Origin: Siphonodentalium dalli
Taxonomy: Eukaryota > Mollusca > Scaphopoda > Gadilida > Siphonodentaliidae
Assembly (NCBI GenBank): GCA_032622095.1
Contig: CP136062.1
Coordinates: 1,984,001-2,048,000 of the forward strand
Length of the DNA stretch: 64,000 bases
Direction of reading: 5' to 3'
Position numbers and translations under genes: made by a program
In this document: one piece after another, positions 11,232-22,619 of the stretch
Layout of the letters: each line of letters opens with the position of its first letter
Numbering within the stretch: position 1 is the first letter of the stretch
The notes under the pieces: model-generated
The model's database searches: none
What the model was told of the DNA's origin: nothing
The model's input: only the letters and a program-made list of their open reading frames with translations

Positions 11232-12550
11232 TAGGCAAATATGGACATAGGTGTCGCCTCTAGAGGGAATTTATGAGACCTACATTTTTTGTTAGCATGA
11301 ACACTTAACTTTTGGAATCCGTATGTTTGCTTTGTCAGATAGCGGACTTTTTTCGCACCGCCTGGTTTTATTGAGGCACCTGATGATAAAATCGGTCATT
11401 TTTTAAATAAAGCCGACATATTTGACAGAGTATATTCACACCTTTTAAGAAGATATATTCGTCCAATGTTGATACCTGTGAATGGGGCGATAGACAGAGT
11501 AAGGTAATAAATGTAATCATTGAATCTCAGAATAACAGTCATGACGTCATGTGACGTCAACTAATTTTTAGAGTGAGAAGAATATGACGATTCACGCAAA
11601 GCGTTGTCTTTCGTTTCTTATAAAATCAGAAGTAAGACGGTTATGCCAAATTATTTTATACCATGGGAAACTACTGCCAATTAGCTACGTTCTAGTATAT
11701 CACTTATCGCTGTTGGTCGCATTATTTTTAATCAAAGGCAGATAAATCCCCCCCTAAAACTGAGAGGTGTCAGGATGTGGCGTAAGGCTCACAGAACGCA
11801 CGATTATGTGCCAAATTGCTAAATTAACACAACGGCAGTTGATGGACTGCTATGGTATTGTCTAATATATATATGTTTCGTCGACACAGTGGAGCATTAA
11901 AGTAAAATTATTACATTATGTACATCCTGACTCAATATTTTAACAAATTTTAGATTTTTTCGCAAAAAAAGATAATCTAAAATGCACTTTGTCTTCTTCG
12001 GGAGGCAAAAATGAAAATAATGTATTAATGGTGGATATAATTGGTGTATACGGTAATTTCGTTCTGTCTTGGTTTAAAAACTGGCCTAATAACACAAGAT
12101 GGCTGCCAATTTGGTGGCCGGTATATAGGTGGGAATTGTGAAATTTGTAAGAACGCACAATTACTTGCCAAAATGGCTTAACTAACACAACGGTCGTTGA
12201 TAAACTGCTACAGTTTTATGTAGTGTATATCCCGATCCATCGACTAAAACATTTAAGTGAAACCGGTACACAATGCACCTCCTGGCCCCATTTTTAAAAA
12301 TAAAATATTTAATTAGTTTAGTCTAAAACTAATCGATAACCTACTTTTGTCATCTTCTCGAAATGCATAAAGACAATAATGTAGCGTGGGTGGATATAAT
12401 TTGTATGTACGATAATGTCATGCCGTCGGCGGTTACTACATGACATATTAACCCCAAGATGGCTGCCAATACGGTGGCCGGTATATGGATGGAAATTGTA
12501 AAATCTGTCATGTGGCAATTAACACCACCATCGCAATGCAATGTCTTATA
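11232..12550 (+). repeat. Left arm of a large inverted repeat (about 1.3 kb)
   Basis: This segment is repeated in inverted orientation at 16240-17563. Landmarks shared in mirror order are AGGCAAATATGGACATAGG (11233), the CATGACGTCATGTGACGTCA region (about 11540), GAAACGAAAGACAACGC-type sequence, ATACCATGGGAAACTA, and repeated AAGATGGCTGCCAAT strings. Within the arm a 357-base unit (starting GAACGCAC at 11794 and 12151) is tandemly repeated. Divergence between arms is substantial, roughly 15-25% by eye, with indels. No ORF in the arm looks like a transposase. Confidence 0.8.
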
Positions 12551-12751
12551 CAACCAATAGTCCTACTATATTCATATAATTTTGCATTAGTAGGACGTAA
12601 CAGTGACCAGTTCTATTAAAATGACAACCAGATTGGTACAAACGAGTGAGAGGTTCGACAAATGTTGCATTCATTCGCGCTCTCGAGTAAGATTTGTTCT
12701 TCGAAATCGGTGGCATGTCGTGCAAATTATTTCACGATAAACATGATTCAT
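12551..12751. other. Inner spacer of the large inverted repeat, no gene
   Basis: This is unique-looking sequence between the left inverted arm and the nested TTAA MITE. No coding or repeat signal is seen. Confidence 0.4.
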
Positions 12752-13342
12752 TTAAAGGGGTACTGTACGCCATTTTCATTACATTTCCGGTGACAACAAC
12801 GATCTAATATCGATAATATTTAGAAACATAAGTAATTTGAGTCGAAGATGTATTCTGTAAACGCTCAGGTTAATAGGCTATCTTAAAATTTAATAATTTA
12901 AAAGTTAATAATTTGATATAAATTGAATTTATGACTGGAGCCATAAAATGGCGTCAATTAAATTACGAATTACCGTAATCAAAAACAGTAATTGAGGGAT
13001 ACTGGATTGTTAAACCGATCGCACACACGATCGCTTAAAATATTATGATGATACGGGGAGAACACTCAAGCCACTCACTGACTAGCGACGATACAATAAC
13101 TTAAATGATTTGATGGGACTAGTATGCATATAATATAACTTTTATTTGATTTATTTGGTTGAAATCTTTACAAAAATTACTCGACAACGACAATTTGTAT
13201 TTTTGCATTCCGGTAAATTTGTCATCCGTAACATGACTTCGTACTCAACAGACTTTCAAATAATGGAAAAATTGTTACCTTATTCTCCGACTCGGAGACT
13301 ATAGAAACCAACAACAACATTTGGCGTACAGTACCCCTTTAA
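12752..13342. mobile_element. TTAA-target MITE, 583 bp, TIR AGGGGTACTGTACGCCA
   Basis: The element at 12756-13338 begins AGGGGTACTGTACGCCA and ends with its exact 17-base inverted copy. Both sides carry TTAA (12752-12755 and 13339-13342). TTAA target duplication is the signature of piggyBac-type transposition. There is no transposase ORF, so it would depend on enzymes made elsewhere. It is nested inside the spacer of the large inverted repeat, so it inserted there later. The first 13 TIR bases match the MITE at 37255. Confidence 0.85.
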
Positions 13343-14590
13343 GGCAGATGGCTGTCTGACTATCTTTATGAAAAGAATAAGGGAATTATGTAGATTATAT
13401 TAAATATAACACGACAGTTAAGCAAGCATACTTGGCACTCTCTATGGCTATGTGGAACAAAATTCGACCTCGAATAACATAGTTAACCAATTGACCAATT
13501 CGGATATATATCCCATCAAATAACTCCTGTTAATACGAATCGTTAGTTACCATCTATCAGCGATGCGTGGTTACAAGAACGGAGCTACTGATACATTGGG
13601 TCTCACGTATACCGTTCTAAAAGTAAGTATAAATGGATCTCATTGACCAATAGCAATTGCTGCCCAGTTCGCAAGAGGATATATCCAGCACATTATCAAG
13701 CCGTCACATCATACAGGTTCGTTCAGTTTCATCATCACGCAATAGACTCGTTTAATTTTGTATTCTAACATTTACCGGATTATTTTCCATGACACATATT
13801 TCGCACACAAGGAGATGGAAACCTGGTTGATTTATCTCTTGTAGTCTGTCAGCTGCTTAGCGGGTGGGAGGTATTTGCTTATACTAGCAGTAGATAAGTT
13901 GCAAAGCAAAGTCAAGACTCTAAGCGACGTTTCCAACAACGAAAATACCAGCGATGTGGTAAATCACACAAAACTGTCAAAATATGTCCCTATATATTTC
14001 GATTGTATAAAACTCCGTATATTACAGTACTGGAGTCTCGTGTCACCCCATGTACACTCGTGATTTCCAGAAGTGACTGTACAATTGCTTGTAAGACGAG
14101 GTACCCCCAAATATGGACACGTATCCCATGCTAGATGAACAGTCATATTATCCATATCTGTCTATGCTGATGATTAGGTAGGATTACTTCTGGAAGGCTG
14201 TAAATTCCGAAAACAGCATATAGATCGGAGTACTGGCATGTAGTTTTATCACGTAAACTGATACATTTTGGACTTTTGGTATCCCAGTGTAAGTTTTAGC
14301 TCATTATGACACCAAAATGAAAAGGACGACAATTGCAATTAATTTTATACATGCCATACACATGTTGATACCAGGAAGCGTATACTAACTTTCTAGATAA
14401 GTCCAAAGATAATGCGGTTAGGGACTTGATGCCAGCAGGTCGGATGTCTGAAAACATACCATATTTTGATTATGGCCGTTCATGATTAAAGCATCATAAT
14501 TCCACCACCCGTCATATCTAAAGCAAGATGTGTTACAGTTAAATTAAAATGTATCTATAGTTATCCCACTATGCGCGATTGGGGTGGACC
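13343..14590. other. No gene seen (spacer of the large inverted repeat)
   Basis: Only short ORFs (at most 63 codons) with no recognisable domain are present. No strong repeat was found by eye. If the surrounding inverted arms are transposon termini, this interval is where a transposase gene would be expected, and none is visible. Confidence 0.5.
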
Positions 14591-15000
14591 GTGTGTAGTG
14601 CGTATCCTGATATTATATTGTGGTAGTGTTTGATGTACAAATGGGTAAAACAAAATGGGATCACGAGTCTTGGTGTAATTTGTCGCTGCATCTCAGAAAT
14701 GACATTTAGCAACAACTTCTGTACAGACCAGAATCTGATCTACGATAACTCATCCATAACAACTCCGAATGTGCTGAGCGAAATAAGTCGTAGCCGTGTG
14801 TAGTGCGTATCCTGATATTATATTGTGGTAGTGTTTGATGTACAAATGGGTAAAACAAAATGGGATCACGAGTCTTGGTGTAATTTGTCGCTGCATCTCA
14901 GAAATGACATATAGCAACAACTTCTGTGCAGACCAGAATCTGATCTACGATAACTCATCCATAACAACTCCGAATGTGCTGAGCGAAATAAGTCGTAGCC
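14591..15000. repeat. Young 205-bp tandem duplication
   Basis: Positions 14591-14795 are repeated at 14796-15000, with two visible substitutions (CATTTAGC/CATATAGC and GTACAGACC/GTGCAGACC), so about 99% identity. It lies in the spacer of the large inverted repeat. No gene is associated; the 79-codon ORF at 14835 runs through the duplicated sequence. Confidence 0.9.
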
Positions 15001-16239
15001 GTTGTTTAGTATTTACTGAACAGCGTGTGATGAATACATGCATATGTCTTTATACAATTGGAACGATCTGGTGACGAGGAATTATTCGACATATTGTTTT
15101 CCGCCGGTGTTGCCTGTAAATACGAATATTGAATACAGCCTGATTGATGACATGTGTTTTACGTTTTAAACACCAATGGTACTTGCAGCAGCAGCAGGTC
15201 TCCTGGTCTGAATATGACTCGTTCAGATGTAACATAACGTAGACAAGTTTACTTTTCGACTAAGTTGGAAATAACATTTGAAATTTCTGAAGGTTATCGC
15301 GTTCATATATTGCAAATAAAGCGATCCTTCATGGCGATCTTGTTAAACAGAAACTGCATAATTAAGTTAGACACACAGGAGGGATTCTCATTCTGGACAT
15401 GATTATTCTTATGTTTATCACTGATAAGAAATTTTTTCGGAAGATGCAATATCTGAACTAATTTTGTACGACGAGCGCTATCTTTTTTATGAATCTTATC
15501 TTCTGTGCGTTATTGGACACTCGTCAGTGAAAGCGGCGATGTTGATTTATGGTCTGGACAAATGCACTCTGTGTTTTCACGACCGTCATCTGTGGGTCGA
15601 AGCTATTGTACAGCAATTGTACATTGTATATATAACAGATTAAGGGAGGCAATGACTCAGAATCAAAATCATTGCTTCAAATGCGATTGCTTCAGTAAGT
15701 GTGAAAAATTTATAATTTCTTTTCGAAGTGGTCGTGTATTTATCCGATAGCACAATGAGATGTTCCTTATCTCACATCTAGCTTTAAAATCGATCCCAAT
15801 TTTCGCCCAATCAAGTCGGAGTGTGAACACACATCAACCTCGTCTAGCCCAGACTTCGATAATGGTATCCACGACATATTCACCTCATATGTAGTTATAT
15901 ACCATCATACATGGTAGCACTTGGAATAATATTCATTGAGAAAGATTGACCTTCTATAATCGGGTTTAAGTAATTTCATATTGATTGGCATAAATAACCA
16001 TCAGGCATTCAATGTACTACTGTTACTCGGTTCTTCGTTTTAAACAATCATGTTCATCTGTAAATACCTCGCTCAAATTTCCACATATTTCAAGGGACAC
16101 GGATTACTTGAGAACGAATACTCATGAATGCAAGATTAGTCAATATGGGCACAATTCTGGTAGCAATTTCAAATAGAATTGCGCATCATGATGTCCAGGA
16201 GTAACATGATACAATGAATATAATACTTTGGGTTGTGTG
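15001..16239. other. No gene seen (spacer of the large inverted repeat)
   Basis: There are short ORFs only, including an 81-codon frame at 15505-15750 that has no domain I recognise. No arrays or hairpins stand out. Confidence 0.5.
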
Positions 16240-17563
16240 AGACATTAGATGGCGGCAATGGCGGCGATAAAAGTGAAACATGACATATTTCACCATTTAT
16301 TCTGACCACCGTATTGGCAGCCACCTTGGGGTTAGTAAGACATTTTGTAATCTAAAAACGACATTGAATTATCGTACACACCAAACATCTCCGCTAAGCT
16401 ACATGCTGCGCTTTATGGCTCCAGAGAAGATGACAAAAATGGTTTTAGGCTATTTTTGGAGAAAAATACCTAAATTTTATATAAAAAAATGTGCCAGGAG
16501 GTACACTGTGTAATATTTTCACTTTATTGTTCGAGTTTGTAGATCGGGATATATACCTTAAACTAGAGCCTAGCAGTTCACCAACGACCGATTTGTTAGT
16601 TAAGCCTTATAGGGCATGTAATTGTGCGTTCTTACATATTTCCCATTTTCCATCTATATTGCGGCTGCCATGTTGGCAGCCATTTTGGGTTAGTGTCATT
16701 TTTTAATCCAGTGCGGAATGAAATTGCTCTATACACCAATTATGTCCACCCTTACTAATTCTCTTTTCTTTCTGTTTTGCCTTCCGGAAAATAAAACAAA
16801 TGCGTTTTCTATAATTTTTTAGGAAAAATTCTAAAATTTATTCAAATTTCGAGTCTGGGGGTACATTATATATTGTTTCTACTTTAATGTTCGAGTTTTC
16901 AGACATAAATGTATATATTATTACATTCTTTAGCAGACTTTCAACGGCCGTTATGTTAGTTAAGCCTATTGACATGTAACCGTGAGTTATGTGTGCCTTA
17001 TACCACAGCATGGCGCATCTTAACTTTAGGGGGAGGGTTGATTTATCTGCCTCTGATAAAAAATAATGCGGCCTGAATCGATAAGTTATAATTCAAAATA
17101 TAGCCAATTGGCATTAGTTTCCCATGGTATAAAATAATGCGGCATACCAGTCTTACTTTATGATTTAAAAGAAACGAAAGACAACGCTTTGTGTGAATCG
17201 TCATATTTGTCTCACCCAAAATATTATTTGACATCACATGACGTCATGACTACAATTCCGAGATTCAATCGTTACATGTACTACCCTACTCTGGTTATCG
17301 CCCCACTCTAAGGTATCAATATTGGACGAATATTTCTTCTCAAAATGTGTGAAAATACTCTGTAAAAAATGTCGGCTTTATTTAAAAAATGACCGATTCT
17401 GTCATCGGGTGCCTCAAGAAAACCACGCGGTGAGAAAAAAGTCCGCCTGTCTGACAAATCCAACATACGGATTCCGAAAGTTTAGTACTTGCGCTAACCA
17501 AAAGTGTAGGTCTCATAAATTCCCTCTCCAGGCGACACCTATGTCCATATTTGCCTGGCCTAA
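16240..17563 (-). repeat. Right arm of the large inverted repeat (about 1.3 kb)
   Basis: This is the inverted counterpart of 11232-12550, in mirror order: GGCAGCCACCTTGGGGTTA (16317), GTGCGTTCTTACAT (16624), TTGATTTATCTGCCTCTGAT (about 17038), TTTCCCATGGTATAAAATAA (about 17119), CATGACGTCATGAC (about 17240), GACACCTATGTCCATATTTG (17545). The two arms and the spacer form a structure of about 6.3 kb. No target-site duplication is obvious at the outer ends. Confidence 0.8.
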
Positions 17564-17599
17564 AACGATCATTAATTATCACGCGATTAACCCATCAAT

Positions 17600-17750
17600 C
17601 CCCATTACGGTGGCAGTTGAAGGGTGAAGGTGTGCTCGGATGTTCTCAGAAGCGATGCGATGACACTTCCCGTGGATTTTTACCCTTAGATAGGACGTTT
17701 GGGCTCAATCAGTCGAGCCGTTTTCGAGTCTATAAAGGATATATATATAT
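17600..17750 (-). mobile_element. Helitron 5'-region relic
   Basis: The stretch from TTCTCAGAAGCGATG through TTTTTACCCTTAGAT to GCCGTTTTCGAGTCTATAAAGG is a diverged inverted copy of the 5' end region of the Helitron at 32498. It breaks off in the TA/CA-rich run that follows. No 3' end is found, so this is a fragment. Confidence 0.5.
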
Positions 17751-17782
17751 ACACACACACATATACAGAGGGTATGAATTGA

Positions 17783-17902
17783 GTGTTTCTCTCATATGAT
17801 ATTGATGAAACGAGTCTAAGAATTTTCAGTTTTCTCGAGCCTCTGGCGAGAGAAAACTGAAAATTCGTGACGAGTTTCATAAATATCATATGAGAGAAAC
17901 AC
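17783..17902. repeat. Long hairpin (about 120 bp)
   Basis: GTGTTTCTCTCATATGATAT (17783) is mirrored by ATATCATATGAGAGAAACAC (ending 17902). Pairing continues inward through AATTTTCAGTTTTCTCGAG and CGAGAGAAAACTGAAAATT, leaving only a few loop bases near 17843. It is a foldback element, or less likely a small-RNA hairpin. There is a related direct repeat of its right flank near 18141. Confidence 0.8.
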
Positions 17903-18766
17903 GAATCACATATTCTATTTATCATATGACACCTATAAATTGATTATGATGTCCAAAACGCACACAAATCACTAAATAGCTATATGACATCGGCAGCAAA
18001 AGGTTAATGTGACGTCACTTCATTGCACCGGAAGCCCAATTACACCTGGTGAACTAGCAGAAATAATATGCACGCGAAGATATAGTGCGCTATTCTTTTC
18101 TCAGTTTGTCGACATTATATCGTATGTTTATTAGATAAATACGAATTATATATTCTATTTATCGTATAACAATGTCCAAAACTATATATTTCAAGATTAT
18201 AATTGCGATAATTTCGGCATCGTGTTGATTGCGCACGAATTTGACCTGCATTTAGTCAGAGGTGCGGCTCGAACCCCGGCTGCCATTCAGACAATCAGAA
18301 CCCACTTTTTGTCAACAAACCAATCAAATTATCGGAAGGTGATATGAATTAGTAACTCATATGAAATTGATTTATGACATAGTTTCCAACGTAAATGATG
18401 ATTGAGTCATATATATACGGAAGTCTCAAAATATATAGTAGATATGGCAAATAATATGATCTTGAGGGCGTTACCATTTCTGACTATGGTTTTCTTGTAT
18501 ATATTCATACATATAAGTTATTCGGATAGAATGCGTACACCAAGTATGTCCCTTTGGCAAATGCGAATAGTACATAATTTTAAACTAAAGTTAGATATTC
18601 GTGATTGTCGCTGGTTTCCACTGATGCGTACACTGGTGTGAAGGGCGATTATTTACTACAGCGGCTTACGCAGGGTAGTACATTACCGCGAACATCATGG
18701 TCTGTCAAACAATCTTCGATGGCGCGTGTTAACGATGCCACTATAGTCTAATATGAACGATGTATT
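17903..18766. other. No gene seen
   Basis: The string ACGAAT(C/T)A(C/T)ATATTCTATTTATC occurs at 17901 and 18141. Otherwise nothing is recognised. A B-box-like GGTTCGAGCC on the minus strand near 18270 has no partner A box. Confidence 0.4.
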
Positions 18767-20743
18767 ATGCATTGTGGACGTTTAAAAATAACAAAATTTA
18801 AAATCAGCAAAGCAAAAGTTAAATTAAGAAACATAGGCAAAGCCGACTGGCAAATATTCAAGCAAGAAATAATTTCAAATCTATCAAACTCTGACCTAAA
18901 CTCACCCAGAGCTCTAGAATTAGCTGCAATAAATATATCGGAAACACTTAATAATGCACTAAACTTAGCATGCCCCAACAAAGATGTAAAATCTTATACG
19001 TGGAGGGTGTCCAGAGATACACTGAATCTTATACGGTTCAAAATGAAAATACGGAGACTCTCAGCGAAGAACCCCCATGACAATGAATATAAAACACTGT
19101 ATAATAACCTCAATAGACAAGTAAAGCAAAAAATCAAAGAGGAAAAAAATGATTCCTGGAAAAGAATAACAACCAGTCTTAATGACCAAAACATGGATAG
19201 AAAATTCTGGCAAACATTCAAAACGCTTACGGGCCAAGGGAACAACGCAACATCAGATAACTCTAAATCACTAACTGACCAAAATGGAAAAAAATCTGAA
19301 AATAACCAAGAAAAAGCTCAAATCTTCGCAGAGAGTCTACGCAAAATCCACATCACCCATGGAGGCGATATATTTAACAAACGTTTTAAACGTTATGTCA
19401 ACGATTACATCGATGACAACTCGGAAATCTTCGCACCACTGCTAAAAGACAAAGTCGAACTGGGTGACGACGATCTCATAATGACCAAAATCGATTTAGA
19501 AGAGGTGATAAGGAATCTGAACCGAGGAAAACCTAACAAAGCACCCGGCGACGACGATATCACGTACGGTGTAATTAGACAAGCGCCGAACGAGCTATGT
19601 ATTCGTCTTACTAACCTATATAACAAATGCCTGAGACTGGGTTACTTTCCCAAAACATGGAAGACTGCAATCGTGACAATGATTCCTAAACCCGGCAAGG
19701 ACCATACCATTCCAACCAACTATAGGCCCATCAGTGTATTGAAATGCACTGGTAAACTTTTTGAAAGGATCATTAGCACTCGCATAAAGACTCACTTAGA
19801 GAGCATTGACTTTTTCAACAAATATCAACGGGCTTATAGAAGTGGGAAAGAGGGCATAGAACACATATATCGATTAATATCGAAGATATTAGAACGGCAA
19901 TAAGCAGGCGTTGGGAAACTGGGGCCATATTCCTCGACGTAGAAAAAGCTGTCGATTCTGTATGGCACAATGGGCTCAGATACAAACTCAGAACACGCAC
20001 AGAACTACCACAAAAATAGTTAGACTTCTATCATCGTGCTTAACACACAGAAACATCGCAGTGATGATAAATGATGAAATTTCAGAAACAGTCAATCTTA
20101 AAGCTGGTACCCCACCCAGGGGTCAGTCTTAAGTCCTCTCCTTTTTTAATCCACTTAAACGATATACCAATAGATTCTACACACAATGTACAAGCATCAC
20201 AATTTGCAGACGACTTGGGCATATGGACACTAGCAAAAGGAAATAAATTAATTGAACTTAGACTGCAAAAACAACTCACAGCACTTGAAAAATGGTGTTC
20301 GAAATGGAGAATAAAACTCAATGCAAATAAAACACAATTGGTAATATTTGGAAACCTAACTCACAGCTCAAAGAAAACTCACGCTATTTAACGAACCAAT
20401 AAAACAAAACAAAGAAGCAACTCTACTAGGATCCACATTAGATGAACACTTCACACTCAACAAGCATATAAAGAACATTTCAACTAAAGCTTTACAAAGA
20501 ACCGCACTCCTAACGAGACTTCGGGGCACAGGGTGGGGGGTCAACCTAACCACCCTATTCAAATTATATAAACAATTAATTCGCCCAGTCATGGAATATG
20601 GGGCAATAATTACTTCAAAATGCAGTCAATCAAACCTAAGCAGAATGCAGCGGGCACAAAACGCAGCACTTAAGAAAGCACTTTTCGAAATAGGCCCAAC
20701 CCCCATTTCGGCTCTGCATTCGACTAGCGGGCGCACGCCCTAG
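18767..20743 (+). pseudogene. Jockey-like non-LTR reverse transcriptase, frameshifted
   Basis: This is ORF2 of a Jockey-clade-like retrotransposon, missing the endonuclease. The first 378 codons hold the pre-RT region and early RT blocks: NKAPGDDDITYGVIRQ (about residues 257-272), MIPKPGKDHT, NYRPISVL and FNKYQRAYRSG. After the stop at 19903 the protein continues in other frames. RT motif A, FLDVEKAVDSVW, lies at about 19930-19965. PRGQS and FADDLGIW (motif C, catalytic DD) lie at about 20110-20230. The thumb/connection region, ending MEYGAI..SKCSQ, lies in a fifth segment ending at 20743. Counting by frame there are at least four frame changes plus nonsense codons. The Asp and DD residues remain, but the reading frame is beyond function. 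The 5' truncation near 18767 is typical of non-LTR insertions. Confidence 0.9.
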
Positions 20744-21053
20744 ATGGCTCCTTGGGCGCTGATGAATTTCCTCGGGCGGCGCCTATACGCTTGTCGTGCC
20801 GTAGTATAAGTCGTCGAATAATTATCTCCTCTAAAACAAACTAACACTCAAATGCATAACAGGCATACTCGCCAAACATTGATATCATGTACATCATTAC
20901 ATTAACTAATACCAAAACTAAAACTCAGGCTAGCGGGCTCACGCCCTAGATGGCTCCTTGGGCGCTGATGCATGTCCTCGGGCGGCGCCTATACGCTTGT
21001 CGTGCCGTAGTATAAGTCGTCGAATAATTATCTCCTCCAAAATCAACTAACAT
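20724..21053. repeat. GC-rich repeat, two copies 216 bp apart
   Basis: CTAGCGGGC.CACGCCCTAG begins copies at 20724-20847 and 20940-21053. Both continue through GGCTCCTTGGGCGCTGATG, a GGGCGGCGCC segment and GTCGTGCCGTAGTATAAGTC. The copies are nearly identical and much richer in GC than the surroundings. They replace the expected C-terminal end of the Jockey ORF2, so they are either a 3' UTR tandem or a later insertion. The left end (hairpin GGGCGTGCGCCC, one base, CTAG on the minus strand) resembles a Helitron terminus. Confidence 0.7.
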
Positions 21054-21116
21054 TGTCTAACTGATAATACAGAAATTGCATATATATACATACTCTATTT
21101 TTACCCAAACAAAATT

Positions 21117-21134
21117 AAAAAAAAAAAAAAAAAA
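21117..21134 (+). other. Poly(A) tract, probable 3' end of the Jockey-like element
   Basis: Eighteen consecutive A residues follow the RT pseudogene and its GC-rich 3' repeat on the same strand. Jockey-clade elements usually end in poly(A). The target-site duplication cannot be identified because the 5' end is undefined. Confidence 0.5.
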
Positions 21135-21668
21135 GCATAAAAACCATAAATAGATCACTGTGTTTATTATATGCTTCCCCATTAAATAGTGGGAAATTGC
21201 CGTGGCGTATAGCGTTATATCCATCGCCTGGACCGACTCGATGGATAACACTGACCGACTCGATGGATAACACAATAGTATTACTTTTTCGGAGATTACT
21301 TCCGGTTTATAGCGGCGAATCACATTAAGTTTCAAAGCGTATCAATAACAGTCGGCCTATAGTTTTAATTATTGATTTTCACGGTTCTTAAACTGTTATT
21401 TAATTGTTATAATGTTAACGCATTTGTTTTAATATATTCTTATCACTAAATTATGTATACATTAATTTTCTCGCATCATTTCAGAATAAAACAATGGGGA
21501 CTATTTCTTATGGCGGCTATGCTCGATATTTGTCATTCAGTGGTGAGCAAATCAATTGATGGAATGTAAACAAAATGCAAATGTCGAAGCTTTCTAACAA
21601 TTTGAAGTGAACTGTTGGACAAAACTAGCAGTTTTGGTGCGGTTTATAGCACATATAATAAAAAGAAC
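21135..21668. other. No gene seen
   Basis: A short local duplication (GACCGACTCGATGGATAACAC, twice near 21231-21273) is present. The 92-codon minus-strand ORF reads through the poly(A)/poly(T) tract, which explains its run of Phe codons, and is not a gene. Confidence 0.5.
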
Positions 21669-21766
21669 ACCTAAGGGTTTTGGTTGAATACCCGGATTAT
21701 CTCATTCGTGGGTACAAGGAAATACACTCAAGAGATAATCCGGGTATTCAACCAAAACCCGTAGGT
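21669..21766. repeat. Near-perfect hairpin, 29-bp arms
   Basis: Arms at 21675-21703 and 21732-21760 are exact reverse complements over 29 bases (GGGTTTTGGTTGAATACCCG then GATTATCTC). The loop is 28 bases. Pairing extends six more bases outward with one mismatch (ACCTAA/GTAGGT). Such fresh symmetry suggests a recent foldback MITE. A precursor-type hairpin RNA is possible but unsupported. Confidence 0.9.
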
Positions 21767-21941
21767 ATTCTCTATATATTCACCCATATTGTCTACCATC
21801 GTTCATATTTATTTCAACCAATAAACTACAACATGAGTGTGATTTCACTTACGCCTGCGCCCTTGGGAACCCATAACTATAACTATCGGGGGAAACAACG
21901 CATTCATTTCTATAACAGGCACAACTCGCCACCTGTATAAT

Positions 21942-22236
21942 ATGACAAATTCACTTTCAGAAGCTAGCGCTCATGTCTTACACATTCCACTCACCGGACA
22001 ACACCTACCGAGCGGGACCCGGCTTAAAAATCGACCCAGCACTAGCTCGGGGTCTGGTGCAGGAACTACAGACCCAAAAGTGGCCACAGCTCTCACAGAG
22101 TTGGGAGGGGCATATACCGACATATGCTCGTCCCGCTTGCCGCTCTGGCCTTTCTTCGGGAGCAGGGACGGCTCACGGCTCAAGAACACACTGCCATGTA
22201 CTAAATGTATATATCATTTTTATAAAAAATAAATAA
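21942..22236 (+). CDS. Possible small coding exon in a GC-rich island, unrecognised
   Basis: Positions of about 21950-22200 are clearly more GC-rich than the AT-rich flanks, and two forward frames stay open: 96 codons from 21942 and 87 codons from 21973. The second begins MSYTFHSPDNTYRAGPG and looks more protein-like at first, with a mixed composition and few low-complexity runs. I recognise neither. With no intron signals or homologue it may be a chance open stretch in GC-rich DNA. Confidence 0.15.
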
Positions 22237-22418
22237 ATTACCAAAAATCAAAACAAAAAAAATCTATTGAATGTAAATCATATGTATACATCTCTGTCTA
22301 AACCATTCACATATATTGTCAACCATTAAAGACTATCTTGTACATTATCATTCTGATTTATTTCATATATTAAAACCCAAATAACACTGTATACAAATTC
22401 GCCAATATATGTTTTCAT

Positions 22419-22616
22419 CTACGCCCGTGGCCAGGGGAGGTAGGGCAGGCCATATAAATGCAACAACCTGACATAGCTAAGACAAACTCTCACAGTGCGT
22501 TTGGTCTGGATTGGAATCTCTATAGGTTGGCAGTGGCACATTGAATCACACGCTTTGCCTTGCCATCGTTTAGCGGCTTGAAAAACTAACAAACTAACAA
22601 TACAAACTAATACCAT
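22419..22616 (-). CDS. Possible small secreted-type peptide ORF (65 aa), unrecognised
   Basis: The frame begins MVLVCIVSLLVFQAAKRWQG, a short hydrophobic start that would pass as a signal peptide. A cysteine cluster (KACDSMCHC) follows, then a basic stretch. I do not recognise a family. There are no obvious splice or promoter signals, and one such frame is expected by chance in a window this size. Treat it as a hypothesis only. Confidence 0.12.
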   Translation of the reverse strand: MVLVCIVSLLVFQAAKRWQGKACDSMCHCQPIEIPIQTKRTVRVCLSYVRLLHLYGLPYLPWPRA

Positions 22617-22619
22617 TTT

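Noticed and set aside
18250-18310. Second tRNA-like B box (GGTTCGAGCC, minus strand)
   Set aside because: No A box at a suitable distance and no cloverleaf-like pairing.
21057-21335. 92-codon minus-strand ORF with a Phe run
   Set aside because: The Phe run is the translated complement of the 18-A tract; no other protein feature.
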